Of a stretch of DNA of 64,000 nucleotides, positions 56,325-64,000 are shown one piece after another. The stretch lies in assembly GCF_011682145.1 (NCBI RefSeq), contig NZ_WHJH01000037.1, positions 1 to 64,000 on the forward strand. Reading direction: 5' to 3'. The stretch comes from Massilia mucilaginosa (GTDB taxonomy: Bacteria; Pseudomonadota; Gammaproteobacteria; Burkholderiales; Burkholderiaceae_D). The notes under the pieces were generated by a model that saw only the letters and a program-made list of their open reading frames with translations, was not told the origin of the DNA and did no database searches. Position 1 is the stretch's first letter, and each line of letters begins with the position of its first letter. The translations under genes were made by a program, and so were the position numbers.

Positions 56325-59263
56325 ATGGGAAATTTGCTACGCCGGGTTCGGATATCGGTATCGGTCTCAGCCGCGCTTGCGCTGCTGATCGGCCTCGGCT
56401 TGACCGCGCTGCTGTTCGCCTCGGTGCGGCGGGTGGAATCGCAGGCGCGCGCGCTCCAGTTCAAGCAGCATGCCACCCTGCGCATCAATGCCGTGTCCGG
56501 CGGCCTGTCGGACGCGATCGAGCAGCTGATGGTGGTCAACCAGCTGTTCAACACGGTCGGCGTGGTCAGCCGCGAACAATTCCATGCCTTCACCGCACCG
56601 TTGCTGGCGCGCTATCCCGAGCTGCACGCCCTCAGTTTCCAGCGCCTGGTGAGCGACGCCGGACGCCCGGCCTACGAAGCGGCCATGCGGCGGCGCGAGC
56701 CCGGTTTCTCCATCACCGAATTCGTCGACCAGCGCCAGCAGCCGGCGCGGCGGCGCGCCTATTACAACGTGGTCGAGTACATCGAACCGGCGGCCGGCAA
56801 TGAAGCCGCGCTCGGGCTCGATACGGCGGCCCTGCTGACCTACGGCGACGCCCGCTCGCGTTCGCGCCGCAATGGCCGCGCCACCGCCACCGGCCTGCTG
56901 TCGCTGGTGCAGCAGCCGGGATCCGGCAAGGGTTTCCTGGTGCTCGCGCCGGTCTACCAGCGCCAGGCGCCGCAAGCGAGCAGCCGCCAGCGCGAGCAGG
57001 CCGTCATCGGCGAGACCGCCGCCGTGTTCCGGGTCGACCACCTGATCCAGACGCTGCTCGGCGCCGCCCGCCTGCTCGACCGGCCCGGCATGTCGATCAA
57101 TATCTACGCCGCCGCCTCGGCGCAGCCGGCGCAACTGGCGTTTTCGAGCGGCGCGGCGCCGCCCCCGGCCGCCAGCGGCGCCAGCGCCCTGCTCCCGTCC
57201 TGGCTGCTATACGACCACCCGCCCCCGGTGGCCACCGTGTTCTACGTGGCCGGCGAGCCATGGTTCATCGAGGTGGCGCAGCAACCGCGCTCCTTCGCCG
57301 ACAGCCCGGCCGGCTCCTGGTACGCGCTGCTCGGCGGCATGCTCTCGAGCCTGCTGGCGGCCGCGTACATCTACAGCCTGGTCTCGCGCCGCTCGATCAT
57401 CGAGCGCGTGGCCGGCGAGCGCACCGCCGCGCTGCAATTTGCCAACCTGCGCCTGTCGGAAGACCTGGCCTTGCGCAAGCGCACCGAAAGAGCCCTGCGC
57501 CTGCGCGAAAAAGTCATCGAGGTGTCGGCCAACGCGGTCATCATCTGCAATGCCGAGGGGCCCGATTACGCCGTCGAATACGTCAATCCGGCGTTCGAGG
57601 CGATTACCGGCTACAGCGCCGCCGAAGTGATCGGCAAGAGCCTCAAGTCGATGCAGGGCGCCGGCCACGACCAGCAGAACATCGCCGAAATCAGCGCCGC
57701 CCTGCGCGAACAGCGCGAAGGCCACGCCGTGCTGCGCAATTACCGCAAGGACGGCAGCGGCTACTGGAACGACCTGTTCATCGCTCCGGTGCGCGACGAC
57801 GCCGGCCTGATCAGCCATTTCGTGGTGGCCCAGTACGACATCAGCGCGGTGATGCGCTTCGAGGCCGAGCTGCAATACCAGGCCGGCCACGACGCCCTGA
57901 CCGGGCTGGCCAACCGCCACCTGCTGGCCGAACGCTTGTCAAGCGCGATTGCCGACGCCGCGCGCGCCGGCGCCGGCCTGTGGGTGGTGTTCGTCGACCT
58001 CGACCGCTTCAAGTTCGTCAACGACACGCTCGGCTTGCCGACGCCGCGCGCGCCGGCGCCGGCCTGTGGGTGGTGTTCGTCGACCTCGACCGCTTCAAGT
58101 TCGTCAACGACACGCTCGGCCACGAAGCCGGCGACGCCATGCTGCGCGTGCTGGGCGAGCGCCTCAAAAGCGCCGTGGGCGAGGCCGACACGGTGGCGCG
58201 CATGGGCGGCGACGAGTTCGTGGTGGTCCTGCCGGGCGACCCGGGCACGGGCGCCGGCTTGCGCGTGCTGCAACGCATCACCGAAGTCATCGCCGAACCG
58301 CTGCTGATCCAGGCGCATGAGTTTTTTGTCACATGCAGCCTGGGGGTGGCGGTGTATCCGGACGACGGCGCCACGGCCGAGACCCTGACCAAGCATGCCG
58401 ACATCGCCATGTACCGGGCCAAGGAACTGGGCCGCAACAACTACCAGTTCTATTGCCCGGCCATGAATGCGCGCACCCTGGAACGCCTGCGCATCGAGGC
58501 CGACCTGCGCCACGCGCTCGAACGCAGCGAACTGGTGCTGCATTACCAGCCGCAGATCGACGTGGCCAGCGGCGGCATCGTCGGCATGGAAGCGCTGCTG
58601 CGCTGGGAGCACCCGGTGCTGGGCTTGGTCTCGCCGCTGCGCTTCATCGGCCTGGCCGAAGAAATGGGCCTGATCATCCCGATCGGCGCCTGGGTGATCC
58701 GCACCGCCTGCCGCCAGAACATGGCGTGGCAAAAAGCCGGGCTGGGCAAGCTGCGCATGGCGGTCAACCTGTCGGCGCGCCAGTTCACCGGCAAGGACTT
58801 GCTGCAATCGGTGGCCGATGCGCTGGAAGAAAGCGGGCTGGCGGCGCGCTACCTGGAGCTGGAATTGACCGAAAGCATGGTCATGAGCGACGTCGACAGC
58901 GCCATTACCATCCTGCGCAGGCTCAAGGAGCTGGGCGTGCACATTGCCATCGACGATTTCGGCACCGGATACTCCAGCCTGTCGTACCTGCGCCGTTTTC
59001 CGATCGACGTGCTGAAAGTCGACCAATCCTTCGTGGCCGATATATCGCTCGGGGCCGACGGGGCCGCCATCGTGGTGTCGATCATTTCACTGGCGCACAG
59101 CCTGCGCCTGAAAGTCATTGCCGAGGGGGTGGAAACAGCCGAACAGCTGGCCTTCCTGCGCGAGCATGGCTGCGATGAGGTCCAAGGCTATTTCTTCAGC
59201 CGCCCGGTGGGCGCGCTGGAATTCGAACATTTGCTGGCGCAACGCAGCTGCACGATGGCCTGA
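56325..59263 (+). pseudogene. CHASE-PAS-GGDEF-EAL protein, frameshifted by 86-bp duplication
   Basis: A cyclic-di-GMP protein whose reading frame is broken. The first frame (56325-58307) encodes a membrane helix, a CHASE sensor (about 75-230), a second helix (about 335-358), a PAS domain (about 400-510) and the start of a GGDEF domain, then runs out of frame. The second frame carries the rest of GGDEF (MGGDEFVVV) and an EAL domain (MEALLRWEHP, DDFGTGYSSL) to 59263. An exact 86-bp tandem duplication (57949-58120) causes the shift; without one copy the product would be 950 residues. AGGAGG precedes ATG 56325. It may be a true mutation, a phase switch or an assembly error. Confidence 0.88.
57949..58120. 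repeat. perfect 86-bp tandem duplication
   Basis: Copies at 57949-58034 and 58035-58120 are identical. 86 is not divisible by 3, so the second copy shifts the frame inside the GGDEF domain. The unit encodes about 28 residues around LWVVFVDLDRFKFVNDTLG. Confidence 0.97.
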
Positions 59264-59272
59264 ACGGCCTTG

Positions 59273-59306
59273 CGGCAGGGGCCGCGCGACGGGCGCGCGG
59301 CCTGCC
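59273..59306. terminator. hairpin between convergent genes
   Basis: GGCAGG-CCGCGCG and CGCGCGG-CTGCC pair imperfectly around ACGG, between the EAL end and the porin gene. No T-run follows. Confidence 0.4.
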
Positions 59307-59319
59307 TCTGAGGAACTGC

Positions 59320-60129
59320 TCAGAACGAGTGGCGCATGCCCACGTTCAGGGCCGACCAGCCCTTGCCGCCGTCGGGCGCGGTCATGGCCATGTAGCCGGG
59401 ACCGGTGCGGTGTTTCACCAGCGAATAGGCGGCGTAGAAATCGGTACGGCGCGACACTTGGTAGGTGGCGCCGAAGGCCAGCATATCGACATCGCGGTTG
59501 GCGCGGTCGCGGTCGTTCTTGCGCACGAAGGACACCAGATAGGTCATGGCGCGCATCGGTACGGCCACGCCCACCAGCACGTCGCGGCTGTCGGTCGACG
59601 GGGTGCTGGCCATGGCGGCGCCATACGGATTGTCGGGATTCCACAAAGGCGAGTTGCCCCAGCCGCGGTTGGCGCTGTAGGCGGCGTACGCCTTCATGCG
59701 GCCCAGGTCGACATTGGCGGCGGCAATGGAATTCTTGGCATCCATGCGCACGCCGAGGGCGGTTGACGGCGCCACTTTGGCAACGCTTTTGTTCTGGTGC
59801 GCAAGGCGCAGGGTAAGCGGTCCGTCCGAGATGCCGACCGACAAGCCCCAGGCGCGGCCGTTCTGGCGGTCGCGCTCGAAGTTACCCAGCGCAATACCGC
59901 GTGGCTCGGTCATATCCTGCAAGCCCATGCGCTTGCCTGGATAGCCGAACACCCTGGTGGCGGTCTCCGGGCTGCCCGGTTCGAAGAGGTCGCTGACATC
60001 GACCAGGGACAGGCCGTGCTTCGCCTCGGTCCCGGCAATGGCGGCCCGGTACACGGAATTTTGTGTCTGAGCTTGCGCACCTGCTGCGCAGGCGCATAAG
60101 GCAACGATGGCTAGAGAAGATGTTTTCAT
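59320..60129 (-). CDS. Gram-negative porin, shortened
   Basis: Outer-membrane porin of 269 residues with signal peptide (ends GAQAQT). Strand-like segments include MKAYAAYSANRGWG, AMTYLVSFVRKNDRD, MLAFGATYQVSRRTDFYAAYSLV and the C-terminal ALNVGMRHSF, ending in Phe, typical of betaproteobacterial porins. Family members are usually about 340-390 residues; here most of the first third of the barrel appears to be missing, and the N-terminal 60 residues do not resemble the usual SSVTLYGxxD start. It may be a truncated paralogue. ATG 60129 is its only good start. Confidence 0.78.
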   Translation of the reverse strand: MKTSSLAIVALCACAAGAQAQTQNSVYRAAIAGTEAKHGLSLVDVSDLFEPGSPETATRVFGYPGKRMGLQDMTEPRGIALGNFERDRQNGRAWGLSVGISDGPLTLRLAHQNKSVAKVAPSTALGVRMDAKNSIAAANVDLGRMKAYAAYSANRGWGNSPLWNPDNPYGAAMASTPSTDSRDVLVGVAVPMRAMTYLVSFVRKNDRDRANRDVDMLAFGATYQVSRRTDFYAAYSLVKHRTGPGYMAMTAPDGGKGWSALNVGMRHSF

Positions 60130-60264
60130 GGCGGCACTCCGTACAATTGATTCTACGCTGATTAGGTTATCCTCCTGAAGGAATATTTGTTCTGTCCGTT
60201 ACCCCACATAGCGCGCTATCATCGTCAATATCGTTTCGACCACCCGGCCCGACAGGACGTCTCA

Positions 60265-60711
60265 GTGACTATCAGAAGCACCAGCAGCAGCGCCAGCAGC
60301 GCCAGCAGCGCCAGCAGCAAAACATTCCGTTATCCCAAGATGCCAGGCACCTTGCGCGCCGATGTACTGGCGGTATTGCTGGCATCGGACGACATGACAG
60401 GGATTGAGAGTATTTTCGACCAAAGAAAGCAAAGCTTGAGCACGGTGATCCGTGCGCTGATCCGCAAGTACGGCTGGCCGATCGAGCGCAGGGACTTTCC
60501 GACCAACACGGCCGATGGCCGGGCCGGCTGGGCCTCGGTGTATTGCCTGCCGCAAGAGGTGATCGACGCGGCGCTGGCCGGGTCCGGACGCGACTGGCTG
60601 GAAGGCGTGCGGGCGGCGCAAGCGGCGCGCCGCCGCCGGCCCCTGCGCTCGCCGGCGAATGCGAAAAGCAAGGCCTCTGTCGCGCTCGACGAAGGCAATG
60701 ACGCGTGCTGA
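60265..60711 (+). CDS. hypothetical protein with Ser/Ala repeat
   Basis: Protein of 148 residues. A Ser/Ala-rich N-terminus (TSSSASSASSASS) encoded by a 9-bp tandem repeat precedes a helical domain (about 24-110) with LRADVLAVLLASDDMTGIESIF and LSTVIRALIRKYGWPIERRDF; the arrangement resembles a winged-helix DNA-binding fold. The C-terminus is Arg/Ala-rich. GTG at 60265 has AGGA about 8 bases upstream. It lies 26 bases before the tyrosine phosphatase gene and may be co-transcribed. No family recognised. Confidence 0.65.
   Translation: MTIRSTSSSASSASSASSKTFRYPKMPGTLRADVLAVLLASDDMTGIESIFDQRKQSLSTVIRALIRKYGWPIERRDFPTNTADGRAGWASVYCLPQEVIDAALAGSGRDWLEGVRAAQAARRRRPLRSPANAKSKASVALDEGNDAC
60282..60318 (+). 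repeat. 9-bp coding tandem repeat
   Basis: CGCCAGCAG is repeated about four times, encoding Ser-Ala-Ser-type residues. The unit is a multiple of 3 so changes are in frame. Confidence 0.8.
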
Positions 60712-60737
60712 CAATGATGGAATGATCAAGGAAAGAA

Positions 60738-61238
60738 ATGGGACCGGAAATTTACAAAGTCGCCAACATTGGCCGGGGAGTGCTGGCGGTGATGGCAAAA
60801 CCGGTCGCGGGCGAATGGATCGGGGACGAGTTTTCCGGGATTGCCAGGTATGGCATCACGGAGATGGTGTCCTTGCTTGAACGACACGAAATCCGCGAAC
60901 TGGGCTTGACCGGCGCGCCTGCGCTGTGCGCGTCCAACGGGATCGCTTTCACGTCGTTCCCGATTGCCGACCGCGGCCTGCCGGCCGCGCCGGGCGTGTT
61001 TGCACTGGTGCATGAGATCGGCCGCCGTATCGCGGATGGCGCGCATACCGTGATTCATTGCCGCGCCGGGATTGGACGCACCGGCTTGCTTGCCGCCGCC
61101 GTGCTGGTGCGGCACGGGCATGCGCCCGAGGCGGCGTTCAAGCTGGTGTCAAGGGCGCGTGGCGTGCAGGTGCCGGACACGGCCGAGCAGTTTGACTGGG
61201 TCGTCCAGCATCAACAACGTCTTCAATCGACCGAGTGA
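60738..61238 (+). CDS. dual-specificity-type protein tyrosine phosphatase
   Basis: Cysteine-based phosphatase of 166 residues. The signature HCRAGIGRTG gives catalytic Cys108 and Arg114; the general acid is likely Asp78 in FPIADRG. The fold around it (DEFSGIARYGITEMVSLLE; FALVHEIGRRIADGA) fits compact bacterial DSP/PTP enzymes. AAGGAAAG precedes the ATG. It is transcribed in the same direction as, and 26 bases after, the winged-helix-like gene. A substrate protein or phosphoinositide cannot be inferred. Confidence 0.88.
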   Translation: MGPEIYKVANIGRGVLAVMAKPVAGEWIGDEFSGIARYGITEMVSLLERHEIRELGLTGAPALCASNGIAFTSFPIADRGLPAAPGVFALVHEIGRRIADGAHTVIHCRAGIGRTGLLAAAVLVRHGHAPEAAFKLVSRARGVQVPDTAEQFDWVVQHQQRLQSTE

Positions 61239-61318
61239 CATTTTCGAGGCGGTGCACATACGAATTTGACAGAAACAACCTGGCACCCGCCTGTGGAGGC
61301 GACAGTGCCGAGGTGCCG

Positions 61319-62821
61319 CTACCCCAATGAAGCCTGGGCAGGCATCACCGCCGCAATGGCGTGGTCCACATACCCATCGGGCCGCACGACCAGCACCGCC
61401 ACGCCTTCCAGTTCCGCCTCCCTTCCCGGCACCGCTGCCGTCACCATGTCCACCCAGCCGCCGTCCAGCGCGCCCTGCCAGCCAGTCTGCGCGCTCTCAT
61501 CCACCCGCAACGCCACCCAGCGCCCGCCGGCCAGATGCCGGTACAGCGACGACGCCGTGCCGTCGGCATGCCGCAACGGCCAATCCGGCACCCGCCGGCC
61601 GGTCCAGCGCGCGCACGCCTCCCCGCCCTGCGGTGTGGGAAGCAACGCAGCCCGATAGCGAATGCCAAAGCCCGACAACTCGTGCGCGAGGGTGGCGTTC
61701 AGCTCCGGCCCCTTCATCAGCTCGCTGAGCGTCGCGCGCAGGGCCTGGCCCGCAGGGTCGAACGACTCCATCATCAGCGCGCTTTGCGCCAGGGTGTTGC
61801 GGTACAGCGCCGCCCCGACCGGATGGCGCTCGGCTTCATAACTATCGAGCAAGGACGCCATTCCGGACGCGCCAGCCCTGCCCCGCAACACCCCGGCCAG
61901 CTTCCAGCCCAGATTCATGGCATCTTGCATGCCCACATTCATGCCCTGCCCGCCGGCCGGCAAATGGATATGCGCCGCGTCGCCCGCCAAAAATATCCGC
62001 CCTTGACGATAAGACTGCGCCAGGCACGTTTGGTTCGAAAAACGCGACAGCCATTGCGGCGCATGCATGCCGAAATCGTCCCCTGCCACGCGCCGCGTTG
62101 CCGCCGCCAGCCCGTCCAGCGTCACCGGCACCTCCACCGGCACGTCGATCTCTTGCGCATCGACCACGATCACCCGGTACAGCTCGCCACCGAGCGGCAC
62201 CACCATCAAGCCACCCGCCGGATTGCCCAGGCTTAATGCACGGCCCGGCGGTGGCGTGCTCAGCAGCACGTCGCCGAGCATCGCCGTCCTGGTTGGCGGC
62301 ACACCATCGAAGGCGATGCCGGCCTGCCGGCGCACCAGGCTGCGCGCCCCATCGGCGCCGACCAGGTAGCGCGCCTCCAGCCGGAACGGCGTGCCGGCGC
62401 GCGTGCCCGCGACCCACACGCCCTCCTCGTCCTGCCCGGTCGATTCGACCGTCGCCCCCCGCCGCACATCCACGCCCAGTTCGCCGGCCCAGGCTTCGAG
62501 CAATTGCTCCGTCACGCTCTGGGGAATGAACAGGGTAAAGGGACAGCTGCTGTCGCAGGCGCTGAAATCGAGCCGGGTCGGCAGGCCGGCGAAGTGGCCG
62601 CTGGGAATCGGCATGCCGCGCGCCAGGAAGCGACCGGCCACGCCGCGCAGCGCCAGCATTTCCAGCGTGCGCCCGTGCATGGTCAGTGCGCGCGACTGCG
62701 GCACCGCCTCGGTGCGCCTGTCCAGCACCGTCACGCGCACGCCCGCCAGCGCCAGTTCGCACGCCAGCAACAGTCCGACCGGACCCGCTCCGGCTACGAT
62801 TACCTCTGCATTGCTTGTCAT
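61319..62821 (-). CDS. FAD-dependent aromatic monooxygenase (PheA/TfdB type)
   Basis: Flavoprotein monooxygenase of 500 residues that would hydroxylate an aromatic or polyketide-like substrate with NAD(P)H and oxygen. FAD-binding GAGPVGLLLACELALAG with GxGxxG (about 8-24), DG motif GADGARSLVRR (about 152-162) and GD motif FLAGDAAHIHLPAGGQGMN (about 270-288) are all present. ATG at 62821 is preferred; further starts at 62827 and 62839 exist, the last inside an operator. It is divergent from a TetR-type gene with two operators in the gap, so it is probably induced by its substrate. Confidence 0.9.
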   Translation of the reverse strand: MTSNAEVIVAGAGPVGLLLACELALAGVRVTVLDRRTEAVPQSRALTMHGRTLEMLALRGVAGRFLARGMPIPSGHFAGLPTRLDFSACDSSCPFTLFIPQSVTEQLLEAWAGELGVDVRRGATVESTGQDEEGVWVAGTRAGTPFRLEARYLVGADGARSLVRRQAGIAFDGVPPTRTAMLGDVLLSTPPPGRALSLGNPAGGLMVVPLGGELYRVIVVDAQEIDVPVEVPVTLDGLAAATRRVAGDDFGMHAPQWLSRFSNQTCLAQSYRQGRIFLAGDAAHIHLPAGGQGMNVGMQDAMNLGWKLAGVLRGRAGASGMASLLDSYEAERHPVGAALYRNTLAQSALMMESFDPAGQALRATLSELMKGPELNATLAHELSGFGIRYRAALLPTPQGGEACARWTGRRVPDWPLRHADGTASSLYRHLAGGRWVALRVDESAQTGWQGALDGGWVDMVTAAVPGREAELEGVAVLVVRPDGYVDHAIAAVMPAQASLG

Positions 62822-62832
62822 CGCCATATAAG

Positions 62833-62845
62833 CTAACATCGTTAG
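62833..62845. promoter_or_regulatory. TetR-type operator 1
   Basis: Perfect inverted repeat CTAAC-ATC-GTTAG. It overlaps the first possible start codon of the monooxygenase gene, just after its predicted transcription start. Confidence 0.75.
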
Positions 62846-62856
62846 GGGAATTGCAA

Positions 62857-62885
62857 AGGTAAGCCTAACAGCGTTAGTCTGTCAA
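62857..62885 (-). promoter_or_regulatory. monooxygenase promoter
   Basis: On the minus strand TTGACA (62885-62880) and TTACCT (62862-62857) are 17 bases apart. Operator 2 lies in the spacer, an arrangement typical of TetR-repressed promoters. Confidence 0.6.
62865..62877. promoter_or_regulatory. TetR-type operator 2
   Basis: CTAAC-AGC-GTTAG, 32 bp centre-to-centre from operator 1 and inside the -35/-10 spacer of the monooxygenase promoter. The two differ only in the middle three bases. Confidence 0.75.
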
Positions 62886-62901
62886 GAAAAAAGAGGAAAA
62901 T

Positions 62902-63567
62902 ATGGGAATTTCACGCGAGGCGGTGATCGCCACGGCATTGGGTTTGCTCGATGAAGTCGGGCTGGAAGGATTGACGATGCGGCGCCTGGCCGACGCCCTC
63001 GGCATCAAGGCGGCGTCGCTGTACTGGCACTTCGCCAACAAACAGGTTTTGATGGATGGCATGGCCGACGCGCTGATGGCTGACGTTGCACCGCCGATGG
63101 CGCCGATCCTGGCCGACGGGACCGGCCCGGCCATCCCCTGGCGCGATGCCGTGGCCGGCACGGCGCGGGCGGTGCGCGCCGCCCTGCTCGCCCGGCGCGA
63201 CGGTGCGCGTGTGTTTGCCGGCACCTACGTCGTCACCGACAACGTGCTGCGGGTGGCCGAGTCGATGATCGGCCCGCTGCGCGGGGCCGGCGCCGGTACC
63301 CGCATGGCGGGCTGGGGCGCATTCTCCATCCTGTACTACGTGCTCGGTTTCGTCATGGAGGAACAGGCGCTCGTCCCGTCCGCAGCCGCCCCGATCGACG
63401 CCCTGGGCCGCCGCGCTCCGTTCGAGGAACTGGCGTCGCAACGCTACCCGCACGTGCTGGCGGTCATGGAAGACCTGTTCGACCTCGATTTCGACGCCCG
63501 TTTCGAGGCCGGTCTGGACCTGATCCTTACCGGCCTGGAGGTCAAGATCGGCAGCGGCGCGACCTAG
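62902..63567 (+). CDS. TetR-family repressor (TetR class C-terminal domain)
   Basis: Repressor of 221 residues. N-terminal HTH (about 5-50) reads AVIATALGLLDEVGLEGLT and LADALGIKAASLYWHFANKQVL, the canonical TetR DNA-binding motif. The C-terminal domain (about 70-215) resembles the TetR_C family, with SILYYVLGFVMEEQA. GAGGAAAAT precedes the ATG. It probably binds the CTAAC-N3-GTTAG operators and is released by a ligand related to the monooxygenase substrate. Its TAG stop overlaps the stop of the convergent chemotaxis gene (CTAG). Confidence 0.92.
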   Translation: MGISREAVIATALGLLDEVGLEGLTMRRLADALGIKAASLYWHFANKQVLMDGMADALMADVAPPMAPILADGTGPAIPWRDAVAGTARAVRAALLARRDGARVFAGTYVVTDNVLRVAESMIGPLRGAGAGTRMAGWGAFSILYYVLGFVMEEQALVPSAAAPIDALGRRAPFEELASQRYPHVLAVMEDLFDLDFDARFEAGLDLILTGLEVKIGSGAT

Positions 63568-64000
63568 AACTCTTCCCACGCATCGGCGTCGGCGGCCGGC
63601 TTGGCGGCCGTCCTGGTGGCCGGCTTGGCAAGGCGGGTCGCGGGCTTGACGGCGGGTTTGGCGGCGACCGCAGGCACCGCCTTCGTGCGCGCAGGCGAAC
63701 GCAGCCCCGCGCCGGACACCTGATCGCCATGCAGCTTGAACACGCTGACCGCCTCGGCCAGGTGCACGGCCTGGGTCTGCATGCTCGCAGCGGCGGCGGC
63801 GGCCTGCTCGACCAGCGCCGCGTTTTGTTGCGTGGCATTGTCCATCGCCACGATCGCCCCATTCACCTGGTTGATCCCGGCGCTCTGTTCAGCGCTGGCG
63901 GCGGCGATCTCGCCCATGATGTCGGCCACCTGGCGCACCGAGCCCATGATCTGCTCCATCGTCGAGCCCGCCTGATTCACCAGCTCGCTGCCGGTCTCGA
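63564..64000 (-). CDS. methyl-accepting chemotaxis protein, C-terminal part
   Basis: Partial gene: the 5' end lies beyond the window, so only the last 145 residues are seen. They include the end of the signalling hairpin (ETGSELVNQAGSTMEQI, ADIMGEIAAASAEQSAGINQVNGAI, given in part) with the EQSAGI signature and the helical Ala/Gln-rich region, then a Pro/Ala/Lys-rich tail (AKPAVKPATRLAKPATR) and the end DADAWEEF. The acidic end resembles the EEF-type methyltransferase/CheB tether at MCP C-termini. Confidence 0.9.
   Translation of the reverse strand, partial: ETGSELVNQAGSTMEQIMGSVRQVADIMGEIAAASAEQSAGINQVNGAIVAMDNATQQNAALVEQAAAAAASMQTQAVHLAEAVSVFKLHGDQVSGAGLRSPARTKAVPAVAAKPAVKPATRLAKPATRTAAKPAADADAWEEF

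Overview
The window reads as chromosomal DNA of a high-GC betaproteobacterium, most likely of the Oxalobacteraceae (Massilia, Duganella or Janthinobacterium group). The grounds are very strong GC3 bias, an outer-membrane porin of betaproteobacterial type, a PEP-CTERM protein, a Gcr-type 'site-specific recombinase', DUF3617 proteins and many small envelope lipoproteins. The taxonomic call is inference. I see no rRNA, tRNA, CRISPR array, prophage or insertion sequence.

Layout. 0.1-11.7 kb: PAS histidine kinase, MtfA peptidase, peroxiredoxin-glutaredoxin hybrid, winged-helix protein, collagen-like lipoprotein, OmpA protein, YihY membrane protein, a LolC/E-type permease with a polysaccharide deacetylase, and an AI-2E/PerM transporter. 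11.7-25.2 kb: an envelope and general-stress island with two BON lipoproteins, four glycine-zipper proteins (one also carries an OmpA domain), a second OmpA lipoprotein, DUF4398, ferritin-like, YqjD/YqjE-like, DUF3309 and lmo0937-type proteins, AsmA, patatin and a Crp/Fnr regulator. 25.2-34.3 kb: DeoR regulator with NudK, duplicated DUF3617 genes, a branched-chain aminotransferase, Gcr and a phospholipase D lipoprotein. 34.5-41.8 kb: a large autotransporter, then a PaaK-like ligase facing a methyltransferase/enolase-superfamily pair. 41.9-45.2 kb: PAP2 phosphatase, diacylglycerol kinase, metallophosphoesterase, CheY-like protein. 45.6-49.0 kb: a four-gene export/redox operon (PEP-CTERM protein, unknown, Tat-type cysteine-rich phospholipase-A2-like protein, MauE-thioredoxin fusion). 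49.0-64 kb: a small gene behind two LexA-like boxes, Sbp, a Tat-exported dienelactone hydrolase, a Crp/hybrid kinase/response regulator operon divergent from a broken CHASE-PAS-GGDEF-EAL gene, a short porin, a tyrosine phosphatase, a TetR-FAD monooxygenase pair and the end of a chemotaxis receptor.

How it works together. The most striking signal is regulatory. A Crp-sized palindrome, TGTNCG-N4-CGNACA (core GTNCG-N4-CGNAC), lies upstream of at least a dozen genes or operons, almost all in the envelope/stress island. In nearly every case a -10-like hexamer begins exactly 22 bases after the core, placing the palindrome near -41.5 as for a class II Crp-type activator. Both Crp/Fnr genes in the window have such a site in their own upstream region. 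I read this as an undescribed Crp/Fnr-family envelope-stress regulon.

Other notable points: a perfect 86-bp tandem duplication frameshifts the GGDEF-EAL protein; the PLA2-like protein with 34 cysteines is paired with its own membrane redox partner; and clear operator arrays lie in the DeoR-NudK and TetR-monooxygenase intergenic regions.
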